Positions 24,030-36,048 of a DNA stretch of 64,000 bases are shown here, piece by piece. A model generated the notes under the pieces. That model worked only from the letters and a program-made list of their open reading frames with translations. It had not been told where the DNA came from and did no database searches. Source of the stretch: Alentia gelatinosa. Its lineage: Eukaryota; Annelida; Polychaeta; Phyllodocida; Polynoidae. Position 1 is the first letter of the stretch; the number at the start of each line of letters is the position of its first letter. The stretch is taken from assembly GCA_950022655.1 (NCBI GenBank), contig OX465579.1:51439950-51503949 (forward strand), written 5' to 3'. The position numbers were made by a program, and so were the translations under genes.

Positions 24030-24660
24030 CATTGTGTGTATATACAATCAGACCTCTCACGGCTGGCCAGCTCACATGGCTGAAAATACACACCGTTATA
24101 AATACACGGCGACGCTTTGTTTGCACGGAGCCTTCCAAACCACACGTCTGGAATTAATAATAAATAAGCTAAGCGCCTTGCCAGTAAACGCCAAGTGGCG
24201 ATAATTGGTTGTAACATTAGCTTCCTGGTGGTTTTTTGGTGTAGACCCATTTGCCCTGCGCTTTGGCCGCAACAAAGGAGCAGTTAGGTGGAGCGACCTT
24301 GCTGGCTCAACGTTAATCAAGCAGATACTAATTAGGCCAGCATGCTGCCTGATGTAGGTCAAAGTGAGCCGCCGCAGGTACCACACGGACCAGCCACATG
24401 CACCATGGTGGCCGACCCCAGGTCATCACGTCTCATAAAGGTTCGCATAATTAATCATTAATTGTAGTAGAAAAGTGGACTGTTTGCTGGACCTGTGTCC
24501 GTAGCGCGACCACTGGTCCGTGTGTGACTTTGTGACTTAAGACATCTTCGTGTTTTACGTTCCAGAAGGCCTCCGCTGATGCGTTAAAGAAGATTAATTA
24601 AAGATCATTTACCAAAGAAACCGGAGATTAGGCATTGATTTAAAACTGGGCAAGTTGTTA
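24030..24660. promoter_or_regulatory. Candidate enhancer or conserved non-coding block
   Basis: Non-repetitive and rich in textbook transcription-factor words: TGTTTGC (forkhead-like), AACAAAGG (Sox/TCF-like), AGGTCAAAG and AGGTCATCACG (nuclear-receptor-like), TAATTAGG and TAATTAATCATTAATTG (homeodomain-like). Such words also occur by chance in AT-rich DNA, so this is an inference from density. No coding frame explains it. Confidence 0.3.
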
Positions 24661-27284
24661 TCTGTAAAACAGCGGCTTCCCTTATGAAACAAGTAAACAG
24701 AGGCTGAGATCATAGTAATATTGATGAACAAGACGGCATGAGCAGGTATTTGTTTCTTAACATCATCCACTATATTTTTTCTACCTATAACACTGGTGCG
24801 TAGGTTGTGCCCTCTTTTCCATTTGAAAAGTCATTCCTTGCTCAATTCGAAAGTGTCCAAAAATACTCAGCGAAAGCATAACGCAAGACACGTGACTGAA
24901 AGCAATGTCCTATGCCTCACACAGCAGCTCACGTGTGTAAAGGAAATGTCTTATTGATGATGACCGAGTTATGTAATTATTGATCAGAATATGAAAATCA
25001 TTTTTCATCAGGCTGTTAGACAGGCTGCACGAAAAGGCACATTTCAATATGCATAATACGATGGCATCGATTGACCACAACCCCTTTTCCTGAATTCCAA
25101 AATGATACATTATCGTTGCCCAGAACAATATTTGAAGACATTCAATGAAAAATCATAACTTATAAATAATATGATTTAGTAAAGTGGCTAAAAGATTACT
25201 GCATAAACCTATTGCCCCTTAAAGTAATGGGTATGAGAGGGCTATACCTCAATTTTAGTTTGTATCAAAATAGATGAAGCTGGTAATGAAGAGAGATACA
25301 TATCATAAACCCGGGCTGGAAGTACCATTGGTAAATTGGAATTTAATGAATACCTACAAAGCAATTGGGGATCGGCACAGATAGAATTTGAGTTATTGGC
25401 GGACGCCTCTCCCTTTAATGTGACGCAGACAATGCTTAATTATATTCAGTCCTGATAAATGAAGGACCTTACTTGGTAATCCCATTTCATTCCACTATGC
25501 TATACGCCATATAAGCTTTTTAGACGAGGCCTTTGTTGTTTTAATTTACAAGGGATGGGGTTGACGGATGGGCCGAGCAGGGTTGGGACTGGTACCGCCG
25601 CAGCTCGAGGTATAAGTAAGGACATGAACAGGCAGGACGAACCTTTATGGAGGTGGGTTTTATCTTAGATGTCGGGACAAATGGATTATCAGACTAACGG
25701 GTAAAAATAGATAAATATCAGTGGGCTTTGTGTGGAGAAGAGCTATTGAGTGCCGGTTCGTCTAGCGCTGATGGATTAACGGCTTCTGGTGGCTGGTTAT
25801 AAGCCACATGGCATATGGCAATTGGGAATTATCCATAGTCAATATAGATTATTTTCCTTCTTCTTTTCTATTCTATTTTCATTTGACACAAGTTTATTCA
25901 GAGTAGATATTCATTTCGGGTATTTGGGAATCTAATTCTCATTTCAGCTTGTTCGGGTCCGGTTCAATTTACTTTGTCCCCATTTTTATATATATTAGTT
26001 ATGATCCGAGAAGATGATACAACATGATACCTTATATGTATGTATTAGAGTATTCCTATCAACTCTCAGTGTGTCTACAGGCATTCATCTTATATATCTG
26101 TTCCAATTGTTGTCATTAGATTATAACCGAGTTTTGTATTGTCTACGGAGAGACAATAATATGGATCAGTAAGAGCATTCAACCTTTGCTAAACATACAA
26201 AGATCAGAACTGATCCATCTGTCACTGATTCCAGGCACTTCCACAATGTCCCCCAAATATCAAGGTACCAACTGGCCATCGAAACCTCAGGGAGATGATA
26301 TGAATTGTTGAGGTGAGAGGAAGGTATGGTCAAACGGAACCCCGGAGAAACCCCAGCAAAAAGCACATCGGGAAGACTGGAGCATTGTCTTTAAAAATAT
26401 AAAGGAAGAAAGTGAGGCAGGTAGGGGATGGGTAGGTTATCGATCCTTGGGAAAACAACCTCTCTCTAAGCCTACACCGGGAAATACGCCGTGGCACGCT
26501 ACAAAAAGACCGAGCCAGTGAGAACAAAAAAAAAACTGAGACTCCAGGAAAGACCCATAGCGTAATGCCAAATAGATCCACCGGAGATATCCGCGGGCGA
26601 GACAAAGAAGCGACGCTCCCCCTCCACCCACAACGTTAACCCTTTACACTCAGGAGGAAACCTCACGCTGCCTTGGAATGTCATGGGAAGCATGTATTGT
26701 TCCAGTAGTAGCTGCATTCAATAAACCTTGGTGGTGTAGACGAAGAAATTTCCGTTTACTTTTATTTCTGGTGTCATTCTCATGATAGAAATTTTTAAGA
26801 TTTACTTTTTTTATCTGTTTCCCCCCATCATTTCAATTAGTGTGGTTCAGACAAGTACATCCTTGGGTCTATAAAGACATGACAGGAAACGGCCTTCGCA
26901 ATTAAGTGATGGGCGCAGAAGCCAGATGTTGGTTGTGAGTGGGGTGAGTGAGGAAGTGGCCAGTAAAGTGACATCTAAAGGCAAAGGGTTTGACACCATG
27001 ATGCTAAAAATTAATTGGGGGGGGGGGGGGGGGGGTAAATGCATTGAAAGCATTGGCAGGTTAGAACCGTGAGAATTCGGGTGGGAGTTCCCTTCGGTAC
27101 TTACTGTTGCACTGACCTCCTCATCATCGCTGTGCTGGTGTAAGCCAAGGTGATGACTTTGTGTGTTTAACGCTGTATGTTTCATAGACACACGGTTGTT
27201 AAAATCGTCCCCCTCCGCTGAATATTAGCTGTCACATTAAACCCCTCATTCACTTAGTATTTACAATACTCAATTCCAATTCAC
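24661..27284. other. Intergenic, nothing recognised
   Basis: No gene, hairpin or tandem array recognised, apart from a G homopolymer at 27017-27035. Minus-strand frames at 26166-26717 and 26847-27191 lack motifs. Confidence 0.45.
27017..27035. repeat. Homopolymer run of 19 G
   Basis: Nineteen consecutive G; potential quadruplex-forming or assembly-sensitive site. Confidence 0.95.
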
Positions 27285-28660
27285 TGAGTGTAAGTGGTTA
27301 TATTACATCCGCCCAGACTGCCCGTTAGCAATCGTGTCACACGCCCTTTCTGTCAACTGAGTGACAGCAGTCATGTTATATACATCCTTGCTTACTCACT
27401 GATAGCAGCCATATTATACTCATCACTGTCTATTCACCATGTATCAGCAGTCATTTTTCATACATGTTTTTCTCGTTCAAAAATATATTTATTCATTCTT
27501 ACCAGATGGCAGGTCTTCCATAAATAATTACACAACAATTAGTATGTATTGCACAAAATTGGTGTATTAAATGTCTACTGACTGTTAGCGGTTTTACATT
27601 CACCTCTGTTCACTGAGGTATGTTTTGTCATGTTCAATCATGCCGTTAATGATCATCTTGCAGTGAATGATTTCTACCCCTCTACTGATTCTAAGTGCTG
27701 TTACACGGACTGTTGTTATTTGAATGATATCAGCTCACATGTGTTTACACACTTCTATTGGTCATGTTTCACTCACTCTCTCTCATTTCACTGAAAGTTG
27801 ACAGTTATATTCACCACTGTTTGGTGGTCATGTTATATCTACCCTCTCTCCATTCACTGACTGTTATTAGTCATGCTATATTCACCCTGTCCATTGACTG
27901 AGTAGTGATGCTATACTCACTGCTAGTCAGTGATTGTTGGGATTCGTAGTGCATTCAATTTGCACTAACCGTTAACATTAAATGCTGTTAACTGAATGTT
28001 AGTCATCATGATACATTCACCGCTGTTCACTGACTGTTAGTAGACTTGTTACGTTTACTCCTGTTCACTCCCGTTCACTGATAACAATTATGTTACATTT
28101 ATTCATGTTCACTGACCACTCAGTCATATTATTATATACCTGTGTGCGAATGTCTATGAAATACTGCCCGCTACTAGGGGTGCAGTAATAATAATGTTCG
28201 TGCCCGCTGTGAGTGTGACTTAATAAGTCATCAAAATGTAGTTTTTTACATGGATTTTAGGTATATAATAATAAGCAAACGTCCTCACTGTGGGCTAAAC
28301 GTTTCTCGTTCTTGGTCAGTCTTTGATTTCATACTGCCTTCCGCCTATGGCGTCAGGCAGTATGAAATCAAAGACTGACCTCGAACAGGAACCGTTTCGT
28401 CCACAGTAAGGACGTTTCCTAATATTACATTCACTCCTTGTTACCTGAATTCACAGTCATGTTAGATTCACTCCTTGTTCCTGAATTCACAGTCATGTTA
28501 CAGCCACTACTTGCTCACTGACCATTCACAGTCATTTTACATTCACTCCTACCCACTAACCGTTAACAGTCATGCTACATTCACTGCTGTTCATCGAGTG
28601 TCAGTGGTCATGTTACATATACATCTGTTCACTGAGTGTTAGCGGTCATGTTACCTCCAA
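27285..28660. repeat. Degenerate minisatellite, unit about 38 bp
   Basis: The theme TTCACTGACTGTTAGCAGTCATGTTACATTCACTCCTG recurs, strongly diverged, across 1.4 kb and is interrupted at 28.15-28.43 kb by an inserted hairpin element. The 77-codon frame at 27294-27527 falls inside it. Confidence 0.75.
28277..28417. mobile_element. Long hairpin with perfect 25-bp inner arms
   Basis: The inner arms begin GTCAGTCTTTGATTTCATAC and are perfectly complementary over 25 bp. The loop is TCCGCCTATGGCGTC. Outer arms ACGTCCT and CCACAGTAAGGACGT also pair. It interrupts the surrounding minisatellite, so it probably arrived as an insertion. No coding sequence. Confidence 0.85.
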
Positions 28661-29800
28661 TCCCTCCTGTCATTGTGTCCTCCCGACATTGCGCACACAG
28701 AGGGCTCACGGGGAGGTTTGTATTACTCCTTGTTCACACGGTCCGCGTGACGCGTGGCAAACAGACGGAGAACTGAAGCCATTCCTGCCCTGGTCTTTCC
28801 GGCACCTGTTTGCACCGTAACCCAACCCGTCCGTAACACTGCGCATGACCGACAAAGCCCGTCATGGTTCAGTGCAGCCAAGTCCCCCAGCACCATTCAC
28901 CCAGTCAAATTGTTCATTCAAAGGACATTCAAAGGCCGCCATTTGCACTGAACACTGCGTTTTGGAAGAATATCTCGCACAGACAATATTGATTATGAAT
29001 CTTTTAGAGGGGGATGAAGGTGATAGTGGCATGCGGGCGAGCGGCTAGCGCTTAACGATGTGATGGCCGGCGATAAGGCAGCCTTTCTTTGCCCGCTCGT
29101 TATAACAAAGGCCGCTAGATGGCGCCATTGGCGGGACGATCGTTCACCTGTACACCTGGCGGCAGACACGCCGGCATTACTGCCTAGATACGAGTATTGG
29201 TCTCTCTCTATATATGTGGGCCTCTAGATGCCACTATAGATATAACGAAATGCTTATATAAGATATGCTGTATATACTTGTATTTATAGAGAAATAAACT
29301 AACTCATCTGCTAAAGGATATATGGGGTTTAACATAGTAAGTAAAATGCGGCATTTGAGACCTTTGTAGTACTGTATTAACAACACACGAGCTCCAATGG
29401 TGGATCATCTAATATCAGACACCTGTCAAAGGCACTAATTGTTATAATCCCCCCTCCCCCCTGTACAAATTAAGCCATCCGAATGTATTCAGATATAATC
29501 TTGATACTCGGACTTAAACCGGTAAAAACCTTCTCGATGACCTAAATGTCTTAATTCCGCATTCACGTCACCATCTTAAGCCGTCACAACGCCCCTGGTG
29601 GAATAACAGGAACTACTACTATCTCTGTCATCTCTGAGCGGAACCCTGAGGAATTGATGAAGATTGTTTTCTTATGTTTTTTTACGGAATTATCAAAGCG
29701 CGCACAGCCGTTAAGTCTGTCTGTATGGTGTACATGTGGGAGCATCGCCTTGTAGCAATCTCCGCTAATTAAAATTACATCGTGGTTGAATGACTGTGAT
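28661..29800. other. Intergenic with a GC-richer islet
   Basis: 28.70-29.17 kb is GC-richer and non-repetitive and contains a CTCF-like site (listed). Frames of 60-82 codons have no motifs. The rest is AT-rich with nothing recognised. Confidence 0.4.
29112..29125 (+). promoter_or_regulatory. CTCF-like site
   Basis: CCGCTAGATGGCGC matches the bilaterian CTCF core pattern CCDSNAGRKGGCRS at every position. It sits in a GC-rich, non-repetitive islet, 5 bp after AACAAAG. Occupancy is unknown; chance occurrence of a 14-bp degenerate match in 64 kb is possible. Confidence 0.4.
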
Positions 29801-30265
29801 CCCCACGCATGCCCAGTGATCCCCGCGCATGCTCAGTGCGGTTTCATCTGGGGCACAGCGACGCTAATGAAGTGAATGCATATTGGTGTTCCTCGGGCGT
29901 TTTCAATTGTCTCCCTCAGTGCGTGGCCAAATTGCGTCGTTGAGGGATTGGCATGTAGGACTGGAGGCCCCGCGCCTCCTGAACTCATAATTCTCGTTAC
30001 ACAACCATCGTTAACCCGGACACAGACAATCCGCGGCCGCGCTAAGCGCGCATGCGCCCCCGCGCTGTCACACCCTGGATACACTGCGTCTTCACGCGCC
30101 ATAAACCTGCACCGCTCGATGCTCTATTTAATCAACGCCCGCTGGCCGACACTACGTGGCGCTGCGGTCGCCATCCCCCCTCCGCATCGCACGGGATTTC
30201 ACACCATGATTTATTGTCTGAGCGTCCCACTGGAGTATAGCGGCGCTGTAATCAGCGGTTGGTGA
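29801..30265. promoter_or_regulatory. CpG-rich islet with NRF1-like words
   Basis: A 20-bp unit ATCCCC-CGCATGC-CAGTG is present twice in tandem at about 29800-29839. A nearly exact NRF1-like palindrome GCGCATGCGC lies near 30048. CpG density is well above the surroundings. Frames on both strands (129 codons plus, 89 minus) have no motifs. Promoter function is inferred only. Confidence 0.3.
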
Positions 30266-30681
30266 CAAGAAGACTGAACCTTCACTGCACCTACAACCCT
30301 ACATACACCCCGCCCAACGTCACCTCTCACCTCATAGCACCCTACTCCCACCTGTACATCCCACCACGTCACTGGCTCATACCCCGTACCTCCTTACTCC
30401 CACCCACTACCTTCCTATCCCTTTTACTTCTCCCTTAACCCTCTACCTCCCAATACCGACCTCTTTCCTCCACCTCCAACACACTACCTCCCTCCAAATA
30501 CCCCCTACCTCTCTAGGGACTAACACCTTCTACCTACCATCGAAAACCTACATATCGCCCACCTCCAACATCTTTCCAAACCTGTAACAGCTCTACCCCT
30601 TCCCTTCCAGCTACATCATTCTACCTTCCAGAGCCAAACCGCTCCCAATCGCAGGGATATAACTGACATGTCCTGACTAAT
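30266..30681. other. C/T-rich low-complexity DNA
   Basis: Pyrimidine-rich stretch with ACCTCC and CTACC words, no gene recognised. Confidence 0.6.
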
Positions 30682-30889
30682 CAGGGCCCCGTTGAATAAA
30701 AAAGTATCGTCCATGAGGCTGGACGATAAGACATAGTGAAGGCTGGACGAGAAATAAACGATAATTTATTTTCACTGTAGCATAAAACTGGTCGGCCATG
30801 TGAGCAATGTCGTCCGTGATAATATCGTTCAATTATCGTAGAATGATCGTATAATTGACCTATATCCACGGGGACCATTAAACATGTAT

Positions 30890-30970
30890 AATTCTGTGGG
30901 CAAAGAGGTTAGGCATTGGTCTCTCAACCTGAAGGTTGAGAGTTCTAACCCCCTCCAACACAAGCTTTTT
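30890..30970 (+). ncRNA. tRNA-like sequence, possible SINE head
   Basis: A D-arm-like GAGGTTAGGCATTGG is followed by a strong hairpin CTCTCAACC-TGAA-GGTTGAGAG and then GAGTTCTAACCCC, which resembles a T-arm/B-box. The order and spacing are those of a degraded tRNA (most like Glu/Leu types). The anticodon arm does not fold canonically, so it is not a functional tRNA. It lies inside the left half of the split TIR element. Confidence 0.35.
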
Positions 30971-31024
30971 TTCCCAGTAATTTTCAAACATTTCACAAAA
31001 AAAAGATTCAATCGTTAACCCTTT

Positions 31025-31155
31025 AACCGCCGCATGATGCCTCCAGGCATTCCCCTGGCTACCGCCGCATGATGCCTCCAGGCATTCCCCTGGCTACCGC
31101 CGCATGATGCCTCCAGGCATTCCCCTGGCTACCGCCGCATGATGCCTTGAGGCAT
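31025..31155. repeat. 35-bp tandem repeat next to the piggyBac end
   Basis: About 3.5 units beginning CCGCCGCATGATGCCTCCAG, each holding the short hairpin ATGCCT-CC-AGGCAT. The unit contains the inner half of the TIR, so the terminal sequence itself has been amplified. Confidence 0.9.
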
Positions 31156-31211
31156 CATAGAGTTGTTATTTTTATAAAGTCACTTTTTCAGTGTATTTAG
31201 GCACGAAAGGG

Positions 31212-31848
31212 TTAAGAAATCTTCTATATGTAAATAAAACATTCTGAAAACAATGTATTTGTGTGTTTTTAGTCTATTTAGTTATATGGCGATGGTTATT
31301 TGCGAGTAGAATTCGGAGAAAAATAAAACAATGTACAAATCGAGTCGCGCCTATGGACGAGTGTAGCGCCTGACAGCGCATTTCCCGATATAGCGAAATG
31401 TCGAACAAATGCTCACATATTTATACCCTAAAGAATTGGTTGTCTTGCTCGCACAAGTTGAAAATAGTCATATACTATCTAATTTGCGAGTTTTTAGGCA
31501 GTCTTACCCTTTCGTTTTCACTATTTTGCGAATTCTCCGCTGATGTTTATATTTTCTTCGACAACCAAAACAAACGCAGCCTCGGAGAGTTACACTTCCG
31601 GTCGCCCTAGTTTTACGTTCCCGCCCGTACAACAACAAAACGACACGACGCAAAGCCGTCAAAGCTTGTATAATATTGTAAATTGAAATAAAAGAATCCG
31701 TGAAACAAAGAGAATATTAAAAGTACGAAAATATATTATGAATCTGATCATAAAAAACAACAACATAGGTCTAACATGTCGCAGCAGTCGCCGACTGAGC
31801 AGGCTGGTAGCTAGTCAGCCATAGTTCGACTCTGTTTGTTTTTTCACT
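31212..31848. other. Unique AT-rich DNA inside the piggyBac-like element
   Basis: No transposase motif was found. A 70-codon frame at 31398-31610 (plus) is unremarkable. Confidence 0.5.
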
Positions 31849-33440
31849 CTACCATACTGCCCCTATACTATACTGCCCCTCCACCATACTGCCCCTCCAT
31901 ACTGCCCCTCCACCATACTGCCCCTATACTATACTGCCCCTCCACCATACTGCCCCTCCACCATACTGCCCCTCCACCATACTGCCCCTCCACCATACTG
32001 CCCCTATACTATACTGCCCCTCCTTCATACTGCCCCTCCATACTGCCCCTCCACCATACTGCCCCTCCACCATACTGCACCTATAGGCTATACTTTACTG
32101 CCCCTCCACCATACTGGCCCTTCACCATACTGCCCCTCCACCATACTGCACCTATAGGCTATACTATACTTCCCCTCCACCATACTGCCCCTCCATCATA
32201 CTGGCCCTCCACCATACTGCCCCTCCACCATAATGCCCCTCCACCATACTGCACCTATAGGCTATATACTATACTGCCCCTCCACCATACTGGCCCTCCA
32301 CCATACTGGCCCTCCACCAAACTGGCCCTCCACCATACTGCCCCTCCACCATACTGCCCCTCCACCATACTGCCCCTCCACCATACTGGCTCTCCACCAT
32401 ACTGCCCCTGTACTATACTGCCCCTCCTTCATACTGCCCCTCCATACTGCCCCTCCACCATACTGCCCCTCCACCATACTACCCCTCCACCATACTGCCC
32501 CTCCACCATACTGCCCCTATACTATACTGCCCCTCCTTCATACTGCCCCTCCATACTGCCCCTCCACCATACTGCCCCTCCACCATACTGCACCTATAGG
32601 CTATACTTTACTGCCCCTCCACCATACTGGCCCTTCACCATACTGCCCCTCCACCATACTGCACCTATAGGCTATACTATACTTCCCCTCCACCATACTG
32701 CCCCTCCATCATACTGGCCCTCCACCATACTGCCCCTCCACCATAATGCCCCTCCACCATACTGCACCTATAGGCTATATACTATACTGCCCCTCCACCA
32801 TACTGGCCCTCCACCATACTGGCCCTCCACCAAACTGGCCCTCCACCATACTGCCCCTCCACCATACTGCCCCTCCACCATACTGCCCCTCCACCATACT
32901 GGCTCTCCACCATACTGCCCCTGTACTATACTGCCCCTCCTTCATACTGCCCCTCCATACTGCCCCTCCACCATACTGCCCCTCCATCATACTACCCCTC
33001 CACCATTCTGCCCCTCCACCATACTGCACCTATAGGCTATATACTATACTGGCCCTCCACCATACTGGCCCTCCACCTCACTGGCCCTCCACCATACTGG
33101 CCCTCCACCATACTGGCCCTCTACCATACAACCCCTCGACCGTACTGCCCCTCCACCATGCTGCCCTACCACCATGCTGCCCTACCACCATACTGCCCCT
33201 CCACCATACTGCCCCTCCACCATACTGCACCTATAGGCTATATACTATACTGGCCCTCCACCATACTGGCCCTCCACCTCACTGGCCCTCCACCATACTG
33301 GCCCTCCACCCTACTGGCCCTCCACCATACTACCCCTTGACCGTACTACCCCTCGACCGTACTGCCCCTCCACCATGCTGCCCTACCACCATACTGCCCC
33401 TCTACCATACTGTCCCTCCACCATGCCGCCCTCCACCTGC
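31849..33440. repeat. 16-bp minisatellite with 513-bp higher-order repeat
   Basis: The unit is ACTGCCCCTCCACCAT with variants ACTGGCCC and ACTGCACCTATAGGCT. Landmark variants recur exactly 513 bp apart (TCCTTCA at 32021 and 32534, and at 32425 and 32938), showing a higher-order duplication. Long frames on both strands (399, 233 and 145 codons plus) arise because the repeat lacks stops; no protein is inferred. Confidence 0.95.
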
Positions 33441-33456
33441 TGACTAATCGTCCTTC

Positions 33457-33492
33457 GACCGACCGACCGACCAAGCGACCGACCGACCGACC
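33457..33492. repeat. Short CGAC/CCGA block before the main array
   Basis: Two short runs of the CCGA tetranucleotide separated by AAGC, about 65 bp before the main array; likely a seed or remnant of the same expansion. Confidence 0.85.
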
Positions 33493-33556
33493 CACTAATA
33501 CACGTTATCAATCTGAAACAAAGACATCCTGCACGATCTATGTATCATCAAGATTC

Positions 33557-34203
33557 CCGACCGACCGACCGACCGACCGACCGACCGACCGACCGACCGA
33601 CCGACCGACCGACCGACCGACCGACCGACCGACCGACCGACCGACCGACCGACCGACCGACCGACCGACCGACCGACCGACCGACCGACCGACCGACCGA
33701 CCGACCGACCGACCGACCGACCGACCGACCGACCGACCGACCGACCGACCGACCGACCGACCGACCGACCGACCGACCGACCGACCGACCGACCGACCGA
33801 CCGACCGACCGACCGACCGACCGACCGACCGACCGACCGACCGACCGACCGACCGACCGACCGACCGACCGACCGACCGACCGACCGACCGACCGACCGA
33901 CCGACCGACCGAACCGACCGACCGACCGACCGACCGACCGACCGACCGACCGACCGACCGACCGACCGACCGACCGACCGACCGACCGACCGACCGACCG
34001 ACCGACCGACCGACCGACCGACCGACCGACCGACCGACCGACCGACCGACCGACCGACCGACCGACCGACCGACCGACCGACCGACCGACCGACCGACCG
34101 ACCGACCGACCGACCGACCGACCGACCGACCGACCGACCGACCGACCGACCGACCGACCGACCGACCGACCGACCGACCGACCGACCGACCGACCGACCG
34201 ACC
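33557..34203. repeat. (CCGA)n tetranucleotide array, about 160 copies
   Basis: A nearly pure array of about 647 bp with one extra A near 33912. Every frame on both strands is open, giving PTDR and GRSV repeats of more than 220 residues; these are artefacts unless transcription is shown. Purity suggests recent expansion, and true length may differ from the assembly. Confidence 0.97.
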
Positions 34204-34216
34204 TAACCTGATCTAA

Positions 34217-35155
34217 CCTGTACATTATTTACATAGAAAGGTAGCTTAGAGTGTGTAGAATAACAATATATATATGATTAATCATGAATCTAAAGTTTAA
34301 ACCCGGTGCGAGCTGATTTCTAATGACAGCTCGACCACCATGACTACACAGTATGAGCAATGGCCGATCGAGCTAGGCCAGAATTCAACGTGCGTAACTC
34401 GCATCTTAATTTATAAATATCTTGGTCTCTTCTCGTCTAAATATGATAAAATACATACTGGAACAAACCTTGGAGTCTATAGAATGTGAAAATACACTTC
34501 CCTGTGGTTAATTCTAATATTTAAACCCTATCTGAGCTGATTTTGTGATCATCGTATGAAATTCGACTGAACCAGCAAGCCGACTGCGTAATACCCAAGT
34601 TTAGATTTGAATTATTAAATCTGAACTCGTCAAACCTGGACATTATTTACATAGAATGGTAGCTTAGAGTGTGTAGAATATCAATATACGTATCATTAAT
34701 CATGAATCTAAAGTTTAAACCCGGTGCGAGCTGATTTCTAATGACAGCTCGACCACCCTGACTACACAGTATAAGCAATGGCGGATCAAGCTAGGCCAGA
34801 ATTCAACGTGCGTAACTCGCATCGTAATATTTCAATATCTTGGTCTCTTCCAGTCCAAATTTACTAAAATACATACTGGAACAAACCTTGGAGTCTATAG
34901 AATGTAAAAATACACTTCCCTGTGATTAATTCTATTGTTTAAACCCTATCTGAGCTGATTTTGTGATCATCGTATGAAATTCGACTGAACCAGCAAGCCG
35001 ACTGCGTAATACTCAAGGTTAAATTTGAATTATTAAATCTGAACTCGTCAAACCTGGACATTATTCAGATAGAAAGGTAGCTTAGAGTGTGTAGAATATC
35101 AATATATATATGATTTATCATGAATCTAAAGTTTAAACCCGGTGCGAGCTGATTT
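34217..35155. repeat. 418-bp tandem repeat, 2.25 copies, each an internal dimer
   Basis: Copies begin CCTGKACATTATTYA at 34217, 34635 and 35053, both spacings 418 bp, and are highly similar. Each unit contains two diverged halves, marked by GAGCTGATTT at 34310, 34534 and 34728 (spacings 224 and 194). This is a satellite with dimeric higher-order structure, inside the piggyBac-like element. Confidence 0.92.
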
Positions 35156-36048
35156 CGTATTATAACTTGACAACCCTACTGTTCGAGCAGTGACACGGAT
35201 TCCCATAGACTCAACCTTATAATCTAGACAGGACTCTATAGAGGCTTTGCCGATATTAGTTACAAAGCGTTAGGTTAATTCAACCGTGTCAAGTCTGACA
35301 CCTTCGTATAGCTGCTGATCAGATGAACATAATGCTGGTCTCAGTTTACACTGTTGACACCATAGGATGATATAAATGGCAATTCTGTGGGTTGTTGAAT
35401 CGACTCGTAGCAGACAGCTTAGCAGACATGGCGCTGTCACTGGACTTGACACCTAAACCCCCAGCCTCAAAGATCCGAAGTTATCACCGTATTAACCACA
35501 CTTTCGATGGTTTTTCCTCCACAATATTTATATCCTCTTGTAGGTACAAACCTTATAATGAACATGCTGGGCTCTATTTATGTTGTTAATCCACTATTTG
35601 ACGAAGGGAAATGATTTTACACAGCGTCCATTGCGTAGAGGAATCTGCTTAGCAATCCATGTTGACACTGACACTCCCGCCTCCACCAACGGTTTTGCTA
35701 TGGTGCAAACTTTCGATATTGCTTAGATCACCTTGAGAGTTGTTTTATTTCGTAATACTTTAGAATTGTGTAGGTAGGGAACATATTTGAATATGTATGG
35801 GGGTTTCATCGACTTTAACGACTATATATATTGCTGCGAACAAATCTGCTACAGTAGTATGTAAGGCCTTAGATAGGCGGACGCCATGGGCGGTGATTTT
35901 TTACATAGGCGCATATTTTAGGCCAACTTGAGTTCATATTTAATAATACCCAACAGTTGTTTTTATTGACAAAATATATATAGAGACAAAGCTACAGGTA
36001 TTCTTTTTACCGCAACGGTCATCGTTTATTCAAAAATCATTGATTTGA
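35156..36048. other. Unique DNA inside the piggyBac-like element, no gene
   Basis: No transposase catalytic motif or other domain recognised; frames of 60-65 codons only. Confidence 0.5.

Noticed and set aside
30890..30970. Functional tRNA gene
   Set aside because: D- and T-arm-like words are present, but the anticodon arm folds with an even-sized loop and the acceptor stem pairs over only about four bases.
31836..33447. Frames of up to 399 codons on the plus strand
   Set aside because: They follow a 16-bp tandem repeat with no stop words; several frames on both strands are open at once and the peptide is a pure repeat.
33540..34225. PTDR and GRSV repeat proteins over 220 residues
   Set aside because: A tetranucleotide repeat without stops is open in all six frames; this is no evidence of coding.
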